NCBI GenBank assembly: GCA_050950425.1 | Contig: JBMNHO010000002.1 | Span: 1,364,001-1,428,000 of the forward strand | Length of the DNA: 64,000 nt | Source of the DNA: RGIG529 sp050950425 | GTDB lineage: Bacteria; Bacillota; Clostridia; Oscillospirales; Oscillospiraceae | Direction: 5' to 3' | Shown: one piece after another, positions 1 through 8,450 of the stretch | Layout: every line of letters begins with the position of its first letter | Numbering within the stretch: position 1 is the first letter of the stretch | Translations under genes and position numbers: made by a program | Notes under the pieces: model-generated | What the model was told of the DNA's origin: nothing | Seen by the model: the letters and a program-made list of their open reading frames with translations, nothing else | Databases searched by the model: none

Positions 1-1
1 C

Positions 2-79
2 CGGATGGTGATGCTGTATACAGACAGCGCCTCCATCCGCGATGTGATTTTATTCCCGACCATGAAGCCTTTAGAGTAA
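2..79 (+). CDS. lysS: lysyl-tRNA synthetase, C-terminal end (partial)
   Basis: Only the last 25 codons are present, with the 5' part outside the window. The frame reads RMVMLYTDSASIRDVILFPT followed by MKPLE and TAA. This is the class II motif 3 and C-terminal tail typical of LysS, where the arginine-bearing segment contacts ATP and the protein ends in FPTMKP. The enzyme charges tRNA-Lys in the cytoplasm. A hairpin terminator follows directly, so this gene ends its own transcript. The assignment rests on a short but very characteristic tail. Confidence 0.85.
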   Translation, partial: RMVMLYTDSASIRDVILFPTMKPLE

Positions 80-86
80 ACGATCC

Positions 87-116
87 GGGGGCGGGCTTTG
101 GCCTGCCCCTTGTTTC
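87..116 (+). terminator. terminator after lysS
   Basis: GGGGCGGGC and GCCTGCCCC form a nine-pair stem (one G-U) around a short loop, followed by a modest T-rich stretch (TTGTTT). It lies 8 bases after the lysS stop. Confidence 0.6.
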
Positions 117-213
117 ATATATACCATAGATATAAGAGATACAAGAGATACAAGGCTCCTGGATAAGCGGACAAACAGGATCGGGCAAGATCCCGAACAA
201 CAGGAAGTGAGAT

Positions 214-978
214 ATGGAACAGATCAGAAGCAGAACCAACCCGCTGATCGCCCATTTGCGCAAGCTGGGCCGCAGCGGGGCATATCGAAACAGCTGCGGC
301 GCATTTTGCTGTGACGGGCCAAAGCTGCTGGAAGAAGCCCTTTTGTGGGGCGGAGTCGTCCAAACTGTACTGAAAACAGAGGCGGCCCTGCTGCCTTCTT
401 CTTTGCCTGCCTCTGTGCGGGTGGTCACCGTGCCGGAGGAGCTGTTGGCCTTTGCTTCCCCCTTGACGGAGCCTCAGGGGATTTTGTTTGCCTGTGAAAT
501 GCCGGAGTCGGCTGCGCCCGAGAGGCTGACCGGAACCCGGTATGCCGTTTTGGACGGGCTCCAGGACCCGGGAAACGTGGGGGCTATTTTACGAACGGCG
601 GCGGCGTTCTCCTTTGACGGTGTGTTCCTCACGGGGCATTGCGCCGATCTTTGGAACCCCAAAACCATACGGGCGACCATGGGGGCCGTCTTTCGCATGG
701 CGGTTTGGACGGCGTCTTACGAGCAGGTGTCTCTGCTTTTGCAGAAGGCGAAAATCCCTTTGTATGGCGCGGCGTTGGGGCCGGGTTGCGTTTCTCTGGA
801 AAAGGGTTCCCTAGAAGGGGCAGCCATCGCCATCGGAAGCGAGGGGAACGGCCTTTCTCAGGCGCTTTTGTCCCTCTGCGACGGGCGGGTGCAGATCCCG
901 ATGGATGCCAAATGCGAGTCGCTGAACGCCGCGGTGGCGGCGGGAATTTTGTTTTGGGAAATGAGCCGGGAGCGGTAA
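214..978 (+). CDS. TrmH/SpoU-family RNA 2'-O-ribose methyltransferase
   Basis: A 254-aa SPOUT-class methyltransferase that probably methylates a ribose 2'-OH in rRNA or tRNA using S-adenosylmethionine. The three SpoU motifs are visible: motif 1 with N121..R127 (DPGNVGAILRTAA), motif 2 IAIGSEGNGLS near 206-216, and motif 3 IPMDAKCESLNAAVA near 228-242, which forms the knotted cofactor site. The N-terminal 100 residues match the L30e-like substrate-binding domain of this family. The start is an ATG after AGGAAGTGAG. It precedes dprA by 22 bases, probably in one operon. The exact target nucleotide cannot be read from the sequence. Confidence 0.9.
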   Translation: MEQIRSRTNPLIAHLRKLGRSGAYRNSCGAFCCDGPKLLEEALLWGGVVQTVLKTEAALLPSSLPASVRVVTVPEELLAFASPLTEPQGILFACEMPESAAPERLTGTRYAVLDGLQDPGNVGAILRTAAAFSFDGVFLTGHCADLWNPKTIRATMGAVFRMAVWTASYEQVSLLLQKAKIPLYGAALGPGCVSLEKGSLEGAAIAIGSEGNGLSQALLSLCDGRVQIPMDAKCESLNAAVAAGILFWEMSRER

Positions 979-1000
979 AAACCAGCAGGAGGTAAGTGCT

Positions 1001-2224
1001 GTGTCAACCTTAAACTATTGGCTTTGGCTTGCCACCAAAGACGGGCTTCGAAGGGAGACGATTTACAGAGCGGTGGATTTTTTCGGCTCTCCCGAGGCGG
1101 TATATGAGGCGGATCAGGATGCTTACGAAGCCTTGGGGCTGCACAAGGAAGAGCAGCAGGCACTCTGCAATAAGGCCATGGCGAGGCCCAACAGCATTCT
1201 GGATACATGCGACCGCTTGGGCATCTGGCTGATGACGTATCAGGACGCGGACTATCCCACGCGGCTGCGCAATATTTATGATCCCCCCTGTGTGCTATAC
1301 GGGAAGGGGAAACGGATCCATTTTGACGAAACCCCGGCGGTTGCCATCGTGGGCACCCGGCGGTGCAGTCCCTATGGGAAAAAGGTGGCGGCCACCCTCG
1401 GGTTTCAGCTGGCCTATCGGGGGATGCTTGTGATTTCCGGTCTGGCAAAGGGCATTGACACCGTTGCCATGACGGGGGCGCTGCGTGCAGGCGTTCCCGT
1501 GGTCGGGGTGCTGGGCTGCGGAATTGATGTGGTTTATCCCAGAGAAAACAGAGAAATTTACCGGGATGTGGCCTCTTCCGGCACCCTTCTCAGCGAATAT
1601 CCCCCGGGAACCCAGCCGTTGGGGCCTCATTTTCCCGTGCGCAATCGCATCATGAGCGGCCTTTCTCTGGGGGTCATCGTGGTGGAGGGTCCCATGAGAA
1701 GCGGGTCTCTCATTACGGCGCGACACGCCTTGGAGCAGGGGCGGGATGTGTTTGCCGTTCCCGGCAACATCGATTCCCCGTTAAGCTTGGGGCCCAACCG
1801 GTTGCTGCGGGACGGGGCGATCCCCGTTACCCATGCGGACGACGTCATTGGGGAATACATCCAGCAATACCCCACGAAGCTTCACCTTTCCCCCAAAACC
1901 ATGGAAGATAGGATGCCAAACCGAGGGGAGCAAAGGCGCGTTTTGGCGGAGGGCCATCAGAGTTCGACAAAAAAAGAGGTTGACAAGTGGGAAGCGAAAG
2001 ATTATATTGACCTCAATGACTCTGTAGAACCGTTTACGGAACAGGAGAAGGCAATTTTGAAGGCTCTGGGAACCCAAAGCCCCACCCAGGCGGATGAGCT
2101 GGCCGCACGCACGGAGATCCCGCCGGGGCAGCTTTTGTCCGCGCTTACGGTGCTGGAGCTGCGGGGTGTTGTGTTGCAGACGCCCGGGAAATGCTTCCAA
2201 AGAAACGGTGACATTCGAGAATAA
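1001..2224 (+). CDS. dprA: DNA-processing protein DprA (Smf)
   Basis: A 407-aa DprA, which protects incoming single-stranded DNA and loads RecA during natural transformation. The Rossmann-like domain carries VGTRR (117-121), SGLAKGID (146-153), FPVRNRIMSG (211-220) and SGSLITA (234-240), all hallmarks of the family. A C-terminal winged helix lies at about 340-400. The start is GTG at 1001, with AGGAGGT 8-14 bases upstream; no ATG fits. It sits between the RNA methyltransferase and topA, the usual dprA-topA-trmFO order in Firmicutes. Full length, nothing missing. Confidence 0.95.
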   Translation: MSTLNYWLWLATKDGLRRETIYRAVDFFGSPEAVYEADQDAYEALGLHKEEQQALCNKAMARPNSILDTCDRLGIWLMTYQDADYPTRLRNIYDPPCVLYGKGKRIHFDETPAVAIVGTRRCSPYGKKVAATLGFQLAYRGMLVISGLAKGIDTVAMTGALRAGVPVVGVLGCGIDVVYPRENREIYRDVASSGTLLSEYPPGTQPLGPHFPVRNRIMSGLSLGVIVVEGPMRSGSLITARHALEQGRDVFAVPGNIDSPLSLGPNRLLRDGAIPVTHADDVIGEYIQQYPTKLHLSPKTMEDRMPNRGEQRRVLAEGHQSSTKKEVDKWEAKDYIDLNDSVEPFTEQEKAILKALGTQSPTQADELAARTEIPPGQLLSALTVLELRGVVLQTPGKCFQRNGDIRE

Positions 2225-2272
2225 ATGACTTCCGCCGCGTATTTCGCGCGGCTGGATGATTTGGAGGAATCC

Positions 2273-4666
2273 ATGGCAAAAACTAATTTGGTCATTGTAG
2301 AATCCCCTGCGAAAGCAAAGACCATTGGAAAATATTTGGGCAACGGGTTTCAGGTGAAAGCCTCCATGGGGCACGTGCGTGACTTGCCGAAAAGCAAGCT
2401 GGGTGTGGACGTGGAGCATCGGTTTGAACCTGTTTACCAGCCCATCAAAGGAAAAGAAGAGCTGATCGGCGAGCTGCAAAAGGCGGCGGCGAAAAGCGAC
2501 AAAGTATATCTCGCAACGGACCCGGACCGGGAAGGAGAGGCCATTTCGTGGCATTTGAAGGAGCTGCTCCATTTGCCGGACGAGAAAGCGCTGCGGGTGA
2601 CATTTAATGAGATCACCAAACGGGTGGTGACAGAGAGCATTGCGGCGCCCAGGGCCATTGACCAAAACTTGGTGGACGCTCAGCAGGCCCGGCGTGTTTT
2701 AGACCGCATTGTGGGGTACCAATTGTCTCCCCTTTTGTGGCGTAAAATCAAACGGGGTCTTTCCGCGGGGCGGGTGCAGTCTGTTGCCACCCGTTTGGTG
2801 GTGGAACGCGAGGAGGAAATCCGCGCCTTTGAACCCAAGGAATATTGGTCTTTGGACGCGGATCTGGAACGGATTGCGCCCCATATCGGCGCGTTTTCCG
2901 CCCACTTCCACGGGATCGGGAAAAAGAAAGTGGAGCTGGAAACGGAAGAAGCGGTGAATCAAGTGGTTGCGGCGGTGGAGCATGCCCCTTTTGTGGTGCA
3001 GTCTGTCAAGCGGACAGAGAAAAAACGCTCCCCCGCCCCGCCTTTTGTCACTTCCACTTTGCAGCAGGAGGCGTCCAGCAAGCTGGGGATGACGCCCCGG
3101 CGCACCATGTCCATCGCCCAGCAGCTTTATGAGGGCATTGACATTGAAGGAGAAGGAACCGTCGGCTTGATCACGTATATGAGAACCGACTCTCTCCGTA
3201 TTTCTCAAGAGGCGGCAGACGCCGCAAAGCAGCTGATCGTTTCTCGTTACGGCAAGGCGTATTACCCGGACAGCCCCCGCAAATATAAATCCCGCTCCGG
3301 CGCCCAGGACGCCCACGAGGCCATCCGGCCCAGCGACGTGGCACTTACCCCGGAGCAGCTGAAAAAAGACTTGACAAACGACCAGTTTCGCCTGTATCGG
3401 CTGATCTGGAGCCGCTTTTTGGCCTCGCAGATGGTCAACGCCGTGTATGACGCGGTGACGGTGGAGCTGGATGCCGCGGACTACCGCTTTCGCACCAGCG
3501 GATCTACCATTAAGTTTGCGGGGTTCACCGCGGTATATGACGAAAGCCGGGATGACGGAAAAGAGGAGAAGCAGGCGCTGATGCTGGACCTCCAGGAAGG
3601 GGAAGCCACCGGGCTGCGCAAGCTGACAAAAGAGCAGCATTTTACCCAGCCGCCGGCCAGGTATACAGAGGCGTCTTTGGTCCGCGCCATGGAAGAGCGG
3701 GGCATTGGAAGGCCATCTACCTATGCCCCCACCATCTCCACCATTACGGATCGGGAATATGTGGTCAAAGAGGGGAAAACCCTTCGCCCCACTCCCTTGG
3801 GTGAGGTGGTCACGGGGCTGATGCGGGATCACTTTTCCAAGGTGGTGGATGTGGACTTCACGGCAAACATGGAGCAGGCGCTGGACAGCGTGGAGGCCGG
3901 AAACAGAGAGTGGGAGAGCGTGCTGGAGGAGTTTTATGCCGATTTTTCCCATACGCTGGAGCAGGCGGAAGCAAATCTGGACGGGGAGCGGATCAAGATC
4001 CCCGACGAGCCCAGCGACGAAGTTTGCGATGTGTGCGGAAAGCAGATGGTGATCAAATCAGGGCGGTTCGGCCGGTTTTTGGCCTGCCCCGGCTATCCGG
4101 ACTGTACGTTTACAAAGCCCCTTGTGGTGGAAATGCCGGGGAAATGCCCCCTTTGCGGCAGCCGTATTTTGAAAAAGACATCCAAGCGGGGCTTTACTTA
4201 TTACGGCTGCGAAAAAAACCCCACTTGCTCTTTCATGTCCTGGGACGTGCCTGTGGCGGATGTGTGTTCCTCCTGCGGAAAAACCATGTTTAAAAAATCC
4301 GGCCGGGGAAACCAAAAGGCCTTTTGCATCAATGCAGATTGTCCCAATTTCCTGCCGGAGGATAAGCGGGGGTACCGGAAAAAGAAGCAGGCAGACGGCG
4401 AGACGGAGGCCAAAGGCGAGCAGCCGGCGGAGAAAGGCGAAGAAAAGCCGAAGCGAACCGCCGCAAAACAAGCAAAAAAGACAACCCCGGCGGCCAAGGC
4501 GAAACAGACAGCCAAGACAACCAAAGCAACGGCCAAGACAGCCAAAACAACAAAGGCCGCGACGACGGCAAAAACAGCCAAAACAACAAAGAAAACCCCG
4601 GCCAAAGGGGCGGCGAAGCAAAGCGGAGAAACGACGATGGAAGCCGTTGGCGAAGAGCTGGCATAA
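2273..4666 (+). CDS. topA: DNA topoisomerase I
   Basis: Type IA topoisomerase of about 797 aa that relaxes negative supercoils by single-strand passage. The Toprim domain starts at NLVIVESPAKAKTIGKYLG and has DPDREGE near residue 83. The catalytic tyrosine is Tyr302 in GLITYMRTDS. Three C4 zinc ribbons follow near residues 584, 625 and 664. The last 90 residues are a lysine/alanine/threonine tail of AKT/KTTK-type repeats, probably a DNA-binding tail. I chose ATG 2273 (GGAGGA just upstream) over an ATG 48 bases earlier because the protein then starts MAKTNLVIVES, as in the family. Confidence 0.96.
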   Translation: MAKTNLVIVESPAKAKTIGKYLGNGFQVKASMGHVRDLPKSKLGVDVEHRFEPVYQPIKGKEELIGELQKAAAKSDKVYLATDPDREGEAISWHLKELLHLPDEKALRVTFNEITKRVVTESIAAPRAIDQNLVDAQQARRVLDRIVGYQLSPLLWRKIKRGLSAGRVQSVATRLVVEREEEIRAFEPKEYWSLDADLERIAPHIGAFSAHFHGIGKKKVELETEEAVNQVVAAVEHAPFVVQSVKRTEKKRSPAPPFVTSTLQQEASSKLGMTPRRTMSIAQQLYEGIDIEGEGTVGLITYMRTDSLRISQEAADAAKQLIVSRYGKAYYPDSPRKYKSRSGAQDAHEAIRPSDVALTPEQLKKDLTNDQFRLYRLIWSRFLASQMVNAVYDAVTVELDAADYRFRTSGSTIKFAGFTAVYDESRDDGKEEKQALMLDLQEGEATGLRKLTKEQHFTQPPARYTEASLVRAMEERGIGRPSTYAPTISTITDREYVVKEGKTLRPTPLGEVVTGLMRDHFSKVVDVDFTANMEQALDSVEAGNREWESVLEEFYADFSHTLEQAEANLDGERIKIPDEPSDEVCDVCGKQMVIKSGRFGRFLACPGYPDCTFTKPLVVEMPGKCPLCGSRILKKTSKRGFTYYGCEKNPTCSFMSWDVPVADVCSSCGKTMFKKSGRGNQKAFCINADCPNFLPEDKRGYRKKKQADGETEAKGEQPAEKGEEKPKRTAAKQAKKTTPAAKAKQTAKTTKATAKTAKTTKAATTAKTAKTTKKTPAKGAAKQSGETTMEAVGEELA

Positions 4667-4705
4667 AAACCGGCGCACAGCGCTCCCGCAAAGAAGAAAG
4701 CAGAA

Positions 4706-6028
4706 ATGAGAGCAAAACAGATGGAACAAGTGACAGTCATCGGCGCGGGGCTGGCCGGCTGCGAGGCGGCCTTTCAGCTTGCGAGGCGGGGCATCCCCGT
4801 GCGCCTTTTGGAAATGAAACCCGGGAAAAAAACGCCTGCGCATCAGGAAAACGCGTTTGCGGAGCTGGTCTGTTCCAATTCCCTGCGGAGCGATCAGCTG
4901 GAAAATGCCGTGGGTCTGCTCAAGGAAGAGCTGCGCCGGATGGGCTCTCTCATCATGGAAGCGGCAGACGGGACGCGGGTTGAGGCCGGCGGCGCCCTTG
5001 CGGTGGACCGCCAGGGGTTTTCCAGTCTGATTACGGAGCGCATCTTGCAAAACCCGTACATCACGGTGATAGAGGAAGAGGCCACAGACATTCCGAAGGA
5101 AGGCCATGTCATCGTGGCGTCCGGCCCTTTGACCTCGGACGCGCTGGCGTCGTCCATTCAGTCTTTTTTCGGCCATGCGGATTATTTGTATTTTTACGAT
5201 GCGGCGGCCCCCCTTGTGACCTTCGAGAGCATTGACATGGAGCGGGCCTATCTGGCCTCCCGGTACGACAAGGGAACGCCGGACTACATCAATTGCCCCA
5301 TGACGGAAGAAGAGTATTTGGCGTTTTGGAACGCGCTGTGCGAAGCTCGGGAAGCACCGGTTCACGGGTTTGAGGATCAAAGCGTGTTTGAAGGCTGCAT
5401 GCCCGTGGAGGTAATGGGCAGGCGGGGGCCGGACACCCTGCGCTTCGGCCCGCTAAAGCCAAAGGGGCTGCGGGACCCCCGCACGGGGGAAACGCCCCAT
5501 GCGGTGGTGCAGCTGCGAAAGGACAACGCCGCCGGCAGCATTTATAACTTGGTGGGGTTCCAAACCCATCTGGTTTTTTCCGAGCAAAAGCGGGTGTTTT
5601 CCATGGTTCCGGCGCTGCGCGGCGCCCAATTTGTCAGATATGGGGTGATGCACCGGAACACGTATCTGGACTCTCCCCGTCTGCTCAACCGATATTATCA
5701 GACGCGCAAAGAAGCGCGGGTGATGTTTGCCGGGCAAATGACAGGGGTGGAAGGATATGTGGAATCGGCCGCTTCCGGCGCCCTTTGCGGCATCGAGCTG
5801 GCCCGGCGGCTTTTGAGAGAGCCTCCGCTGAATTTGCCCAGAGAGACGGCAACCGGAGCGCTGGCCGCTTACATCAGCAATGAAACAGTGACAGAGTTCC
5901 AGCCGATGAACATCAATTTCGGGTTAATCCCGCCGCTGGAATACCGGGTGCGAGGCAAGAAGGAGAAAAACACCGTCATAGCAAACAGGGCGCTTGCGGC
6001 TTTGGCCCAGTGTCTGCAAACGACATAA
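4706..6028 (+). CDS. trmFO: FAD/folate-dependent tRNA (m5U54) methyltransferase TrmFO
   Basis: TrmFO methylates U54 in the T-loop of tRNA using methylene-tetrahydrofolate and FAD. The N-terminal dinucleotide-binding motif VTVIGAGLAGCEAAFQLARR is clear, followed by the family signatures RLLEMKPGKKTPAHQ and ELVCSNSLRSD. The C-terminal half retains QMTGVEGYVESAASG and FQPMNINFGL. At 440 aa it is normal length. The start is uncertain: ATG 4706 has a weak purine-rich site, while ATG 4721 would begin MEQVTVIGAG. It follows topA by 39 bases. Confidence 0.95.
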   Translation: MRAKQMEQVTVIGAGLAGCEAAFQLARRGIPVRLLEMKPGKKTPAHQENAFAELVCSNSLRSDQLENAVGLLKEELRRMGSLIMEAADGTRVEAGGALAVDRQGFSSLITERILQNPYITVIEEEATDIPKEGHVIVASGPLTSDALASSIQSFFGHADYLYFYDAAAPLVTFESIDMERAYLASRYDKGTPDYINCPMTEEEYLAFWNALCEAREAPVHGFEDQSVFEGCMPVEVMGRRGPDTLRFGPLKPKGLRDPRTGETPHAVVQLRKDNAAGSIYNLVGFQTHLVFSEQKRVFSMVPALRGAQFVRYGVMHRNTYLDSPRLLNRYYQTRKEARVMFAGQMTGVEGYVESAASGALCGIELARRLLREPPLNLPRETATGALAAYISNETVTEFQPMNINFGLIPPLEYRVRGKKEKNTVIANRALAALAQCLQTT

Positions 6029-6097
6029 ACGGCGGCTTGCAGTTCTGGAAAGAAAAAGCGGCGAACGTGACCGATGGGAAACGAGGGGGGAAATGCC

Positions 6098-7153
6098 ATG
6101 AAGATTATCATAGACGCCATGGGTGGAGACAACGCGCCGGGGGAACTGGTGCGGGGCGCGCTGCAGGCGACCGAAGAGCGCGGATTGGAAGTTGTCCTTG
6201 TGGGACAGGGAGAGCTGCTCCTGAAGGTGTTGGAGGATGACGGGATCAAGTCCCTCCCGAAAGGGGTGGAGATTGCCCATGCCCAGCAGGTGATCACCAT
6301 GCAGGACAACCCCGCAACCGCCTTTCGAGAAAAGAAGGACTCTTCTTTGACCGTGGCCCTGAACCTGCTGCGGGACGGAGAAGGGGACGCCGTTGTTTCG
6401 GCCGGCTCCACAGGGGCGCTTTTGTCGGCGGCCACGCTCATTGTCAAGCGTGTCAGGGGCATTCGAAGGGCGGCTCTTTCTCCCCTGGTGCCAAACGGGC
6501 AGGGGGGAATGGTTCTCATCGACTGCGGGGCAAATGTGGAATGCACGCCGGAATATCTGCTGCAGTTTGCCTATTTGGGCAGCGCCTATGCGGAACGGGT
6601 GTTAAACCGGCCGGAGCCCCGGGTCGGGCTGCTGAACATCGGAACAGAGGCAACCAAGGGAACGCCCCTGTACCAGGAGGCGTATGCCCTGCTGAAGGCG
6701 GCGGGGGACGCCGGTCGGCTGCATTTTGTTGGCAACGTGGAGGCCCGGGAGGCGGTGCTGGGCGCCGTTGATGTGCTGGTGGCAGACGGGTTTTCCGGCA
6801 ATATCATGCTAAAGTCCATCGAAGGAACGGCTCTGTTTTTGGCGGAAGAGGTAAGAAAGATGTTTCAGAAAAACGCCAAATCAAAATTGGCGTATCTCGG
6901 CATCAAGGACGGCATAGCAGAGTTTAAAAAGCTGCTGGACTACAGAGAAGTGGGCGGAACGGCGCTGCTTGGCATCTCCAAGCCTGTGATCAAGGCCCAT
7001 GGCTCCAGTGACGCGCTGGCCATCCGCAACGCCATATATCAGGCCGCCGCCTTGGCGGATTCCGATATGATTTCCGATGTGGCGGAAGGGATCCGCCATA
7101 TGCGCCTGAGCGGGCCCCAGCTGCCGGAGCCGGAAAACGAAAAAAACTATTGA
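6098..7153 (+). CDS. plsX: phosphate acyltransferase PlsX
   Basis: PlsX converts acyl-ACP to acyl-phosphate, the donor for PlsY, and so starts phospholipid synthesis at the membrane face. The protein (351 aa) begins MKIIIDAMGGDNAPGELVRG, the family's N-terminal signature, and carries SAGSTGALLSAA and VADGFSGNIMLK. ATG 6098 is preceded by GAGGGGGG at good spacing; an ATG 24 bases upstream is less likely. acpP lies 83 bases downstream, the common plsX-acpP pair, although fabD, fabG and fabH are absent here. Confidence 0.95.
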   Translation: MKIIIDAMGGDNAPGELVRGALQATEERGLEVVLVGQGELLLKVLEDDGIKSLPKGVEIAHAQQVITMQDNPATAFREKKDSSLTVALNLLRDGEGDAVVSAGSTGALLSAATLIVKRVRGIRRAALSPLVPNGQGGMVLIDCGANVECTPEYLLQFAYLGSAYAERVLNRPEPRVGLLNIGTEATKGTPLYQEAYALLKAAGDAGRLHFVGNVEAREAVLGAVDVLVADGFSGNIMLKSIEGTALFLAEEVRKMFQKNAKSKLAYLGIKDGIAEFKKLLDYREVGGTALLGISKPVIKAHGSSDALAIRNAIYQAAALADSDMISDVAEGIRHMRLSGPQLPEPENEKNY

Positions 7154-7236
7154 CACGATGATGGAATATGCATATTATTTTAATGATTGATGAATGTTAG
7201 AAGTTTGATTTCAGAGTAAAGGGTGGGAATTTCAAA

Positions 7237-7470
7237 ATGATTTTTGAGAAAGTATGCGGGCTCATTGCAGAGCAGTTTTCTGTGGACACCGGAACGATTA
7301 CCATAGACACGTCGTTTGCGGAAGATTTGGGTGCGGATTCTCTCGACATTGTAGAACTGAGCATGGCGCTGGAAGAAGAATTTGACGTGGGAGAACTGGA
7401 AGACGAGGAACTGGCGTCCCTGTTGACCGTGGGTGACTTGGTGCGGTTTTTAACCAGCCGGGTGGACTAG
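7237..7470 (+). CDS. acpP: acyl carrier protein
   Basis: A 77-aa acidic four-helix carrier protein. The 4'-phosphopantetheine attachment serine is Ser35 in GADSLDIVELSMALEEEF, the invariant DSLD motif. It carries growing acyl chains for fatty-acid synthesis and donates them to PlsX, encoded just upstream. The start ATG follows AAAGGGTGGGA. About 205 bases downstream a strong terminator separates it from rnc. Confidence 0.96.
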   Translation: MIFEKVCGLIAEQFSVDTGTITIDTSFAEDLGADSLDIVELSMALEEEFDVGELEDEELASLLTVGDLVRFLTSRVD

Positions 7471-7675
7471 CGCATAAAAGAAGCAGCCAAGCGGATGGAG
7501 GCGGCATCGCCCCTTCGTCCGTTGCATTGCTTCCCCCGACGGGCAAGAGGGGGGCAGAGTTACAATGGATGATTTCAGTGTGCAACGGAAGAAAAAGGCT
7601 GGTTTTGCGCTGAAATGATCCCATTGTTTGAGCCACGTCCCGCTGGGTTCCCATGCAGTTGAAACGAGAAATATG

Positions 7676-7702
7676 GGCCGCCCTCGTGGCGGCCTGTTTT
7701 TA
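7676..7702 (+). terminator. strong terminator between acpP and rnc
   Basis: Perfect seven-pair stem GGCCGCC / GGCGGCC around CTCGT, followed by TGTTTTTATT. It lies only 35 bases before the rnc start. The rest of the 266-base acpP-rnc gap shows no gene. rnc must therefore be read by readthrough or from a promoter I could not identify. Confidence 0.8.
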
Positions 7703-7736
7703 TTCCCATGGGTTTGGCAGACAAGGAGGAACAAAA

Positions 7737-8417
7737 ATGGATGCAATTGAAAAAGCGCTGGGATATGCTTTTCTGGACAAATCGCTGCTGGAACACGCGT
7801 TGACCCACAGCTCCTATGCCAACGAAAACCGGGGCCGAAGCCAGAGCAGCAATGAGCGGCTGGAGTTTTTGGGGGACTCTGTCTTGGGCATGTTGGTGGC
7901 GGAATATTTGTACCGGGCGCACCCCAAGCTCCCGGAAGGGGAGCTGACAAGGCTGCGGGCCAACCTTGTGTGTGAGCAGAGCTTGGTGCTTGTGGCCCAA
8001 AAATGGAACTTGGGCGCACATTTAAAGCTGGGGCGCGGGGAGGAGAGCGGCGGCGGCCGGCGGCGGCCGTCTATCTTGGCTGATGCGGTGGAGGCTGTTC
8101 TTGCCGCCGTGTATCTGGACGGCGGTCTTGCCGAGGCAAGCCGGATCATTCATGCCTTTGTGTTGGACAACGAAGCTCATGACGTGATTCGGGACTATAA
8201 AACCGCGCTTCAAGAGCTGGTGCAGGGAGAGAGCAAACAGGCCCTGGTGTATCACTTGCAGGGAGAACATGGGCCGGACCACGCAAAGATCTTTTCCGTA
8301 GAAGTATGCATCGACGGCGTCTTTGCGGGAGAAGGGGAAGGGCGCAGCAAGAAAGAAGCCGAACAGGCGGCCGCCCGGGCCGCCATTGAGCATTATGGAA
8401 AGCAAACCCGGCTATAG
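7737..8417 (+). CDS. rnc: ribonuclease III
   Basis: A 226-aa double-strand-specific endoribonuclease that processes rRNA and structured transcripts. The catalytic signature NERLEFLGDSVLGML is at residues 39-53, with the second acidic pair in the helix around AEAS/DAVEAVLAAVYLDGG. A C-terminal double-stranded RNA-binding domain spans about 150-222 (DYKTALQEL to AAARAAIEHYG). I start at ATG 7737 after AAGGAGGA; the frame stays open further upstream but runs back through the terminator. smc follows 33 bases later. Confidence 0.95.
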   Translation: MDAIEKALGYAFLDKSLLEHALTHSSYANENRGRSQSSNERLEFLGDSVLGMLVAEYLYRAHPKLPEGELTRLRANLVCEQSLVLVAQKWNLGAHLKLGRGEESGGGRRRPSILADAVEAVLAAVYLDGGLAEASRIIHAFVLDNEAHDVIRDYKTALQELVQGESKQALVYHLQGEHGPDHAKIFSVEVCIDGVFAGEGEGRSKKEAEQAAARAAIEHYGKQTRL

Positions 8418-8450
8418 GAACGGCTGTCCGCCAGTGAGGAGGTGCGTGTT

